NCBI GenBank assembly: GCA_001971685.1
Contig: CP019326.1
Coordinates: forward strand, 2,604,001 to 2,668,000
Length of the DNA: 64,000 bases
Direction of reading: 5' to 3'
Origin: Halomonas sp. 1513
GTDB taxonomy: Bacteria; Pseudomonadota; Gammaproteobacteria; Pseudomonadales; Halomonadaceae
This document shows, one piece after another, positions 59,500-64,000 of the stretch. Position 1 is the first letter of the stretch. The number at the start of each line of letters is the position of its first letter. Made by a program: the position numbers and the translations under genes. The notes beneath the pieces are model-generated. The model made no database searches. It saw only the letters and a list, made by a program, of their open reading frames with translations, and was not told the origin of the DNA.

Positions 59500-60539
59500 G
59501 AGATTGGCCCCTTGGCACGCTTGCAGTGATGGGAAGTCCCGGCGAGGTCGGCAAGACGCGTCTCCAGCCAGGCGATAAAGGCGGCGTCCGGCTCAGCCTC
59601 GACCTCCAACGCCCAGTGGCGCGGGTCGTGCATGGCGCGGCACTTGACCGCGTCCTTGGCGGTCATCACCACCGGACGCGCATCATCGAACGCCAGCTCG
59701 GCGGCGCGATAGTGATGATGGTCGGCGAAGGCGTGGTGCTCCACCTCGAGCCCCAGCGCCGCCAGGCTGGCAAAGAAGCGCTCGGGGTGACCGATACCCG
59801 CCACGCCGTGCACCGACGCCTCGAAGGGCAGCGGACGCAGCGCATGACGCTCGCCGCTGGCCAGATGATGCCAGCGTTGCGGCGTCAGCTGCATGCGATA
59901 CCCGGATGGCGTGGTCGGCGAGTCGTGCTCGCCGTTGATCAGCACGGCATCCACCCGCGCCAGGCGTTCGACGGGCTCGCGCAGCGGCCCGGCAGGCAAG
60001 CAGCGGCCATTGCCCAGCCCGCGTCGTGCATCGACCACCACCAGCTCGAGATCGCGTCCCAGCGCCAGATGTTGCAGCCCATCGTCACTGAGGACAATGT
60101 CACAGCCGGCATCGATCAGCGCCCGGGCACCGCGCGGTCGATCGGGGTCGACCACCACCGGCACGCCGCTCTGCTCGGCGAGCATCAATGGCTCGTCACC
60201 GCAGGCGTCGGCCGACGTTGCGGGGGTGACACGCAGCGGGTAGTCCGCGCTGTGGCCAGCGTAGCCGCGGGACACGATGCCGGGCCGCCAGCCTCGCGCC
60301 TCGAGCCAGCCGACCAGCCAGGCGGCGAGCGGCGACTTGCCGGTGCCGCCGAGGGTAATATTGCCGATCACGATGACCGGTACCGGCGCCTGCCATACCG
60401 CCTTGCGTCCGGTGGCATAGTCGCGCGCGCGGCGCTCGACCGCCCAGCGATACAGTGCCTCCAGCGGCCGCAGCAGCCTGAGCCAGGCATCGCCGCGGTA
60501 GGCGGCGCCCAGCCAGCGCTCGCCGAGACGCAGGCTCAT
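59496..60539 (-). CDS. lpxK: Tetraacyldisaccharide 4'-kinase LpxK
   Basis: 347 residues. P-loop-like IVIGNITLGGTGKSP, then VSRGYAG and DDGLQHLALGRDLELVV signatures. An N-terminal amphipathic region tethers it to the inner membrane. It phosphorylates the lipid A 4' position. Overlaps msbA and the Trm112 gene by 4 bp each. Confidence 0.94.
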   Translation of the reverse strand: MSLRLGERWLGAAYRGDAWLRLLRPLEALYRWAVERRARDYATGRKAVWQAPVPVIVIGNITLGGTGKSPLAAWLVGWLEARGWRPGIVSRGYAGHSADYPLRVTPATSADACGDEPLMLAEQSGVPVVVDPDRPRGARALIDAGCDIVLSDDGLQHLALGRDLELVVVDARRGLGNGRCLPAGPLREPVERLARVDAVLINGEHDSPTTPSGYRMQLTPQRWHHLASGERHALRPLPFEASVHGVAGIGHPERFFASLAALGLEVEHHAFADHHHYRAAELAFDDARPVVMTAKDAVKCRAMHDPRHWALEVEAEPDAAFIAWLETRLADLAGTSHHCKRAKGPIS

Positions 60540-62281
60540 GGCAGCGCCGACTCCTGAAACTGCAGTCGATGCAGCGCCGCATAGGCACCGTCCCGCGCCA
60601 GCAGTTCGCGATGGCTACCCTGCTCGACCACTTGGCCCTGCTCCATGACCAGGATGCGATCGGCGCGCTCGATGGTCGACAGGCGGTGGGCAATGACGAA
60701 GGTGGTGCGCCCCCGGCAGACCGTTTCCAGCGCTCGTTGTATGTAGCGCTCCGACTCGCTGTCGAGTGCCGAGGTGGCCTCGTCGAGGATCAACAGCGGC
60801 GCATCCTTGAAGATGGCGCGGGCGATCGCCAGCCGCTGGCGCTGCCCGCCGGAGAGCATCACGCCGTTATCGCCGATCACCGTGGCATAGCCGTTGGGCA
60901 ACTGGGCGATGAACTCATGGGCATAGGCGGCTCGCGCCGCGGCCTCGATGGCAGCGGGATCGGCATCCGGCATGCCGTAGGCGATGTTGGCCGCCACCGA
61001 GGCATTGAACAGCGTGACCTGCTGGGACACGATGGCGATCTGGCGACGCAGCGGTGACAGCTGATACTGCTCCACCGCGATGCCGTCGATCAGCACCTCC
61101 CCTTCGCTGGGCCGATAGAAGCGCGGCAGCAGACTGACCAGGGTCGACTTGCCGCTGCCCGAGCGCCCGACGATGGCGATCATTTCCCCCGCCTTGACCT
61201 CGAGATCGATGCCCTTGATGACCTCGGGCTGATCATCGGCGTAGCGGAAATGCACATTGCGCAGCGTGACATCACCCACCAGGCGCTGGGGCAGGCGCTC
61301 GCCACTGTCCTCTTCGGCAGGCTCGTCGAGCAGTTGGAAAAGTTCACCGGAGGCAGCGATGCCCTTCTGGATCTCGCTGTTGATCTCGGTCAGCTGGCGT
61401 ACCGGCTTGGCCATCAGCGAGGCCGCGGTGATGAAGGCCACGAACTCGCCGGCGGTCATGTCGTCGAGCAGCGCCGGTGACATCGCCAGCCACACCAGCA
61501 GCGCCAGCGACAGCGCGATCAGCAGCTGGATCACCGGGGTGCTGATCGCCTTGGTCAGCGCCTCTTTCATGCTCTGCTGGCGGTTGTATTCGCTGGCCTC
61601 GGCGAAGCGCGCCTTCTCGAAGGTCTCGGCGCCGTGGGTACGCACCACGCGATAGCCGGACAGTGCCTCCGAGGCCACGTGGGTGACATCGCCCATGGAG
61701 TGCTGGATACGTTGCGAAATGCGCCGGAAGCGCTTGCTGGCGTAGTTGACCACGCCGCCAATCACCGGCGTTACCGCCAGAAACAGCAGCGTCAGCATCC
61801 AGTTGGTCCACATCAGATAGCTGATCAGCCCCACCACGAACAGCCCTTCCCTGAGCAGAATGGTGATGGCATTGGTGGCCGCGCCGGTGACCTGTTCGAC
61901 GTGATAGGTGACCCGCGAGATCAGGTGGCCGCTGGAGTGAGAATCGAAAAAACGCCCCGGCAGATGCAGCATATGATTGAACACGTTGCAGCGCAGCGCA
62001 TGGACCACGTTACGGGCGACATTGCTCATGAAATAGGTGCCGAGGAAGGTCCCCACCCCGCGCGCGGCGAACATCCCCACCACGAACAGCGGCAGGAACA
62101 GCCGGAAGGCGGCATCGGGATTCTGGATGCCATCGATCAGGCGCTTCATCATCTCGGCAAGCGCAGTGCTCGAGGCGGCGTAGATGGCGTAGCCGACCAC
62201 CGCCACGGCGAACGACTTCCAGTGCGGTTTGACGTAGCCCAGCAGCTGTTTGTAGAGGGTCCAGCCGGATTGTTGCGTCAC
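60536..62281 (-). CDS. msbA: Lipid A export ATP-binding/permease protein MsbA
   Basis: 581 residues, half-size exporter. Six membrane helices in about 1-320, then the ATPase with Walker A GRSGSGKST, Q-loop, signature LSGGQRQRLAIARAI, Walker B LLILDEATSALD and His in IAHRLS. It flips core-lipid A. The gene between lpxK and exbD overlaps both neighbours by 4 bp. Confidence 0.95.
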   Translation of the reverse strand: MTQQSGWTLYKQLLGYVKPHWKSFAVAVVGYAIYAASSTALAEMMKRLIDGIQNPDAAFRLFLPLFVVGMFAARGVGTFLGTYFMSNVARNVVHALRCNVFNHMLHLPGRFFDSHSSGHLISRVTYHVEQVTGAATNAITILLREGLFVVGLISYLMWTNWMLTLLFLAVTPVIGGVVNYASKRFRRISQRIQHSMGDVTHVASEALSGYRVVRTHGAETFEKARFAEASEYNRQQSMKEALTKAISTPVIQLLIALSLALLVWLAMSPALLDDMTAGEFVAFITAASLMAKPVRQLTEINSEIQKGIAASGELFQLLDEPAEEDSGERLPQRLVGDVTLRNVHFRYADDQPEVIKGIDLEVKAGEMIAIVGRSGSGKSTLVSLLPRFYRPSEGEVLIDGIAVEQYQLSPLRRQIAIVSQQVTLFNASVAANIAYGMPDADPAAIEAAARAAYAHEFIAQLPNGYATVIGDNGVMLSGGQRQRLAIARAIFKDAPLLILDEATSALDSESERYIQRALETVCRGRTTFVIAHRLSTIERADRILVMEQGQVVEQGSHRELLARDGAYAALHRLQFQESALP

Positions 62282-62706
62282 GGTGTCTCCACGGGTGTCG
62301 ATGAGTCATGGTCGTCGCGGGTGGCGATACGAATCTGCTGAATGCCCTGCGCACCGGCGCGGTCGAGCGCCGTGACCACGGCGCCATGGCTGCTGTGCCG
62401 GTCTGCCTCGACGATCAGCCCATGCTGGCGGGCCGCCTCGGCGACCTCGGCCAGCGCCACCGCCAGTCCACTGGCGTCGAGCCGTCGCTCGCCGAGGCGA
62501 TACTCCCCCTCCCGGGTGACCACCAGGGTGACCGGCGAGGCCTCCAGCGGCGCGCCGCTGTCACTGTGGGGCAGCTCCAGCTCCAGTGCCTGACGGGTCT
62601 CGAAGGTGGTCGAGACCATGAAGAAGATCAGCAGCAGGAATACCACGTCGATCAAGGGGGTCAGGTTGACCTCCACCGGCGCACGACGGTGACGCACGAA
62701 CTTCAT
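62278..62706 (-). CDS. ExbD/TolR-family protein
   Basis: 142 residues. One membrane helix with the essential Asp (PLIDVVFLLLIFFMVSTTF), then a periplasmic domain. It pairs with the ExbB-type gene just upstream. No tonB or tolA is next to it; this pair lies before msbA in many gammaproteobacteria and its output is not established. Not part of the TonB2 cluster. Confidence 0.9.
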   Translation of the reverse strand: MKFVRHRRAPVEVNLTPLIDVVFLLLIFFMVSTTFETRQALELELPHSDSGAPLEASPVTLVVTREGEYRLGERRLDASGLAVALAEVAEAARQHGLIVEADRHSSHGAVVTALDRAGAQGIQQIRIATRDDHDSSTPVETP

Positions 62707-63362
62707 GATGCTGCCCCGGAGGCCTCGGCGGCGGGCTGTTCGGCCAGCGCGATGGCGCCCTGATGGTGTGCCAGGAATTCCACCAGCAGCCCGGCCTGCT
62801 CCTCCATGCGCACGGTGATGTCCTCGACCCGGCGCTGGAAATAGCGATGGAACATCAGCGCAGGAATCGCCACCGTCAGCCCTGCCGCCGTGGTCACCAG
62901 CGCCTGGGAGATACCGCCGGCCAGGTCGGCGCTGCGCTCCGCACCGCCGGCGCTGACGATCACCGCGAACACCTCGATCATCCCCAGCACCGTGCCCAGC
63001 AGCCCGATCAGTGGGGTAATCGCCGCGATGGTGCCCAGCGGGCTGAGAAAGCGTTCCATGTCATGGATCACCGCCGTTGCCGCTTCCTGGAGCCGCCCGC
63101 GCACCTGCTCATGGCCCAGCCGCGCATTGCGCAGCCCGGCGGCCAGCACCCCACCCAGCGGCGAGTGGCTCTCCAACCAGTAGAGATTGACGGGCCCCTG
63201 GCGAATCAGGGTACACACCTCCTGGCCGAGCCCCAGCGGCGCGATACGCCGCGCGCGCAGGGTCCACAGCCGCTCGATGACGATCACCGTTGCCACCAGC
63301 GAACAGCCGAGCAGCGGCAGCATCAGCCAGCCACCGGCGACCAGGGCGTCGAGCAGATCCAT
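62703..63362 (-). CDS. MotA/TolQ/ExbB-family proton channel protein
   Basis: 219 residues from the ATG at 63362 with AGGAG 8 bases upstream; a longer start at 63383 would remove this ribosome site. Three membrane segments and the TPLIGLLGTVLGMIEVF pore motif. Start and stop coupled to the ExbD-type gene by 4 bp. Confidence 0.9.
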   Translation of the reverse strand: MDLLDALVAGGWLMLPLLGCSLVATVIVIERLWTLRARRIAPLGLGQEVCTLIRQGPVNLYWLESHSPLGGVLAAGLRNARLGHEQVRGRLQEAATAVIHDMERFLSPLGTIAAITPLIGLLGTVLGMIEVFAVIVSAGGAERSADLAGGISQALVTTAAGLTVAIPALMFHRYFQRRVEDITVRMEEQAGLLVEFLAHHQGAIALAEQPAAEASGAAS

Positions 63363-63372
63363 AGCGGCACTC

Positions 63373-64000
63373 CTAATGCGCATCGGGTGGCGCTGATTCT
63401 ACCCCATGACACCGGTCCCCGACACCGCCACGCCACGCCGCCAGGTCGCGCATCGGCTCGCCGCTTGGCGGCGACGCATCGCCCAGCCGCCAACTCACTG
63501 CGCCGTCGAGGGCGGTATTCCATAGGCAGCGACCGCGCAGCCGCCGCACCACCTCTTCATTGGGGTGCCCGTAAGGGTTGTCACGCCCGGCGCTGAACAC
63601 CACCTGCCGTGGATCGAGCAGCGCGACCAGCTGCGGCCCGGTACTGGTGTGGCTGCCATGATGACCGGCCACCAGCAGCGTCAGCGGCGCCTCGATCTCG
63701 AGCAGGAAGAAACGCTCTACCTGACGCCCCACGTCACCGGTGATCAGTACGCGCTGGGTCCCGGCCTCGACCAGCAGCACGCAGGAACGGTCGTTGCTCG
63801 ACCACTCGGCGTTATCCCCGGGCGGCGGCCACAGCACGCGAAACGTCACCTCGTCCCACTGCCACGACTGTCCGGCATGACAGGGTGCGAAGGGGACCCC
63901 GATCTGCTCGCCACGCGGTGCCATGAACTGCCCCACCTCGTGTGCCGCCAGCGCCGGGACGCCACCCGCATGGTCGAGATCGTCATGGCTGACGATGACA
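63373..64000 (-). CDS. DNA internalization-related competence protein ComEC/Rec2 (C-terminal part; N-terminus beyond window)
   Basis: About 209 codons in frame to the window edge; the N-terminal membrane domains lie beyond base 64000. The visible part is the ComEC metallo-beta-lactamase-like domain: VSHDDLDHAGGVPAL at the extreme right, then VLITGDVG, LLVAGHHGSHTST and NPYGHPNEEVVRRL. It carries incoming single-stranded DNA across the inner membrane in natural transformation. The order comEC-exbB-exbD-msbA-lpxK is a gammaproteobacterial standard. Confidence 0.92.
   Translation of the reverse strand, partial: VIVSHDDLDHAGGVPALAAHEVGQFMAPRGEQIGVPFAPCHAGQSWQWDEVTFRVLWPPPGDNAEWSSNDRSCVLLVEAGTQRVLITGDVGRQVERFFLLEIEAPLTLLVAGHHGSHTSTGPQLVALLDPRQVVFSAGRDNPYGHPNEEVVRRLRGRCLWNTALDGAVSWRLGDASPPSGEPMRDLAAWRGGVGDRCHGVESAPPDAH

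Overview
This is a high-GC (visually about 65-68% G+C) chromosomal segment from a gammaproteobacterium, most likely a member of the Halomonadaceae (Halomonas-like). The evidence is conserved order: rpoE/algU-rseA/mucA-rseB/mucB-mucD near lepA-lepB-rnc-era-recO-pdxJ, the block pilZ-holB-tmk-mltG-pabC-fabF-acpP-fabG-fabD-plsX-rpmF-yceD, then yceF-sppA-rluC/rne and murB-kdsB-lpxK-msbA-exbD-exbB-comEC. This order is pseudomonad/halomonad rather than enteric. The genus is inferred from gene order only.

Layout. 1-5746 (minus): pdxJ (cut by the window start), recO, era, rnc, lepB, lepA. 5747-8095: an AT-richer insert with two tandem, diverged Crp/Fnr-family regulators on the plus strand behind a nested palindrome; it separates lepA from mucD. 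8096-12267 (minus): the envelope-stress sigma-E locus mucD, rseB, rseA, rpoE. 12574-18369: aroF, dinG-rhlB, and a small basic protein gene coupled to xthA. 18373-29598: a self-contained ferric-siderophore uptake island with TonB2 complex genes (tonB, exbD, exbB, a TtpC-like protein, DUF3450), a FecBCDE-type ABC importer, a LysR regulator and a catecholate-type TonB-dependent receptor. It carries three Fur-box-like sites and two copies of a shared inverted repeat that I read as the LysR operator. 29743-33427: etfA-etfB divergent from ETF:ubiquinone oxidoreductase, with a PsrA-like site between. 33504-35572: an isolated wbpE-wbpB-type amino-sugar pair. 35623-53105: sulfurtransferase, UvrD-like helicase, DUF1285, tatD, pilZ, holB, tmk, mltG, pabC, the fatty-acid synthesis block, yceF (plus), sppA, a HAD phosphatase and rluC. 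53106-56907: rne with a long leader. 57015-64000: murB, a tyrosine phosphatase, kdsB, Trm112, lpxK, msbA, exbD/exbB and the comEC C-terminus (cut by the window end).

Most of the window is core housekeeping. I see no rRNA, tRNA, CRISPR array, insertion sequence or prophage. The points of interest are regulatory and accessory: the LysR/Fur-wired iron island, the Crp/Fnr pair with its nested palindrome, a strong promoter only 9 nt from the yceD start (probable leaderless mRNA), a 20-bp element at identical distance from two unrelated genes, a nine-copy CTAG-containing heptamer at the end of yceF, and a long degenerate Lys/Ala/Glu/Pro repeat in the RNase E tail.
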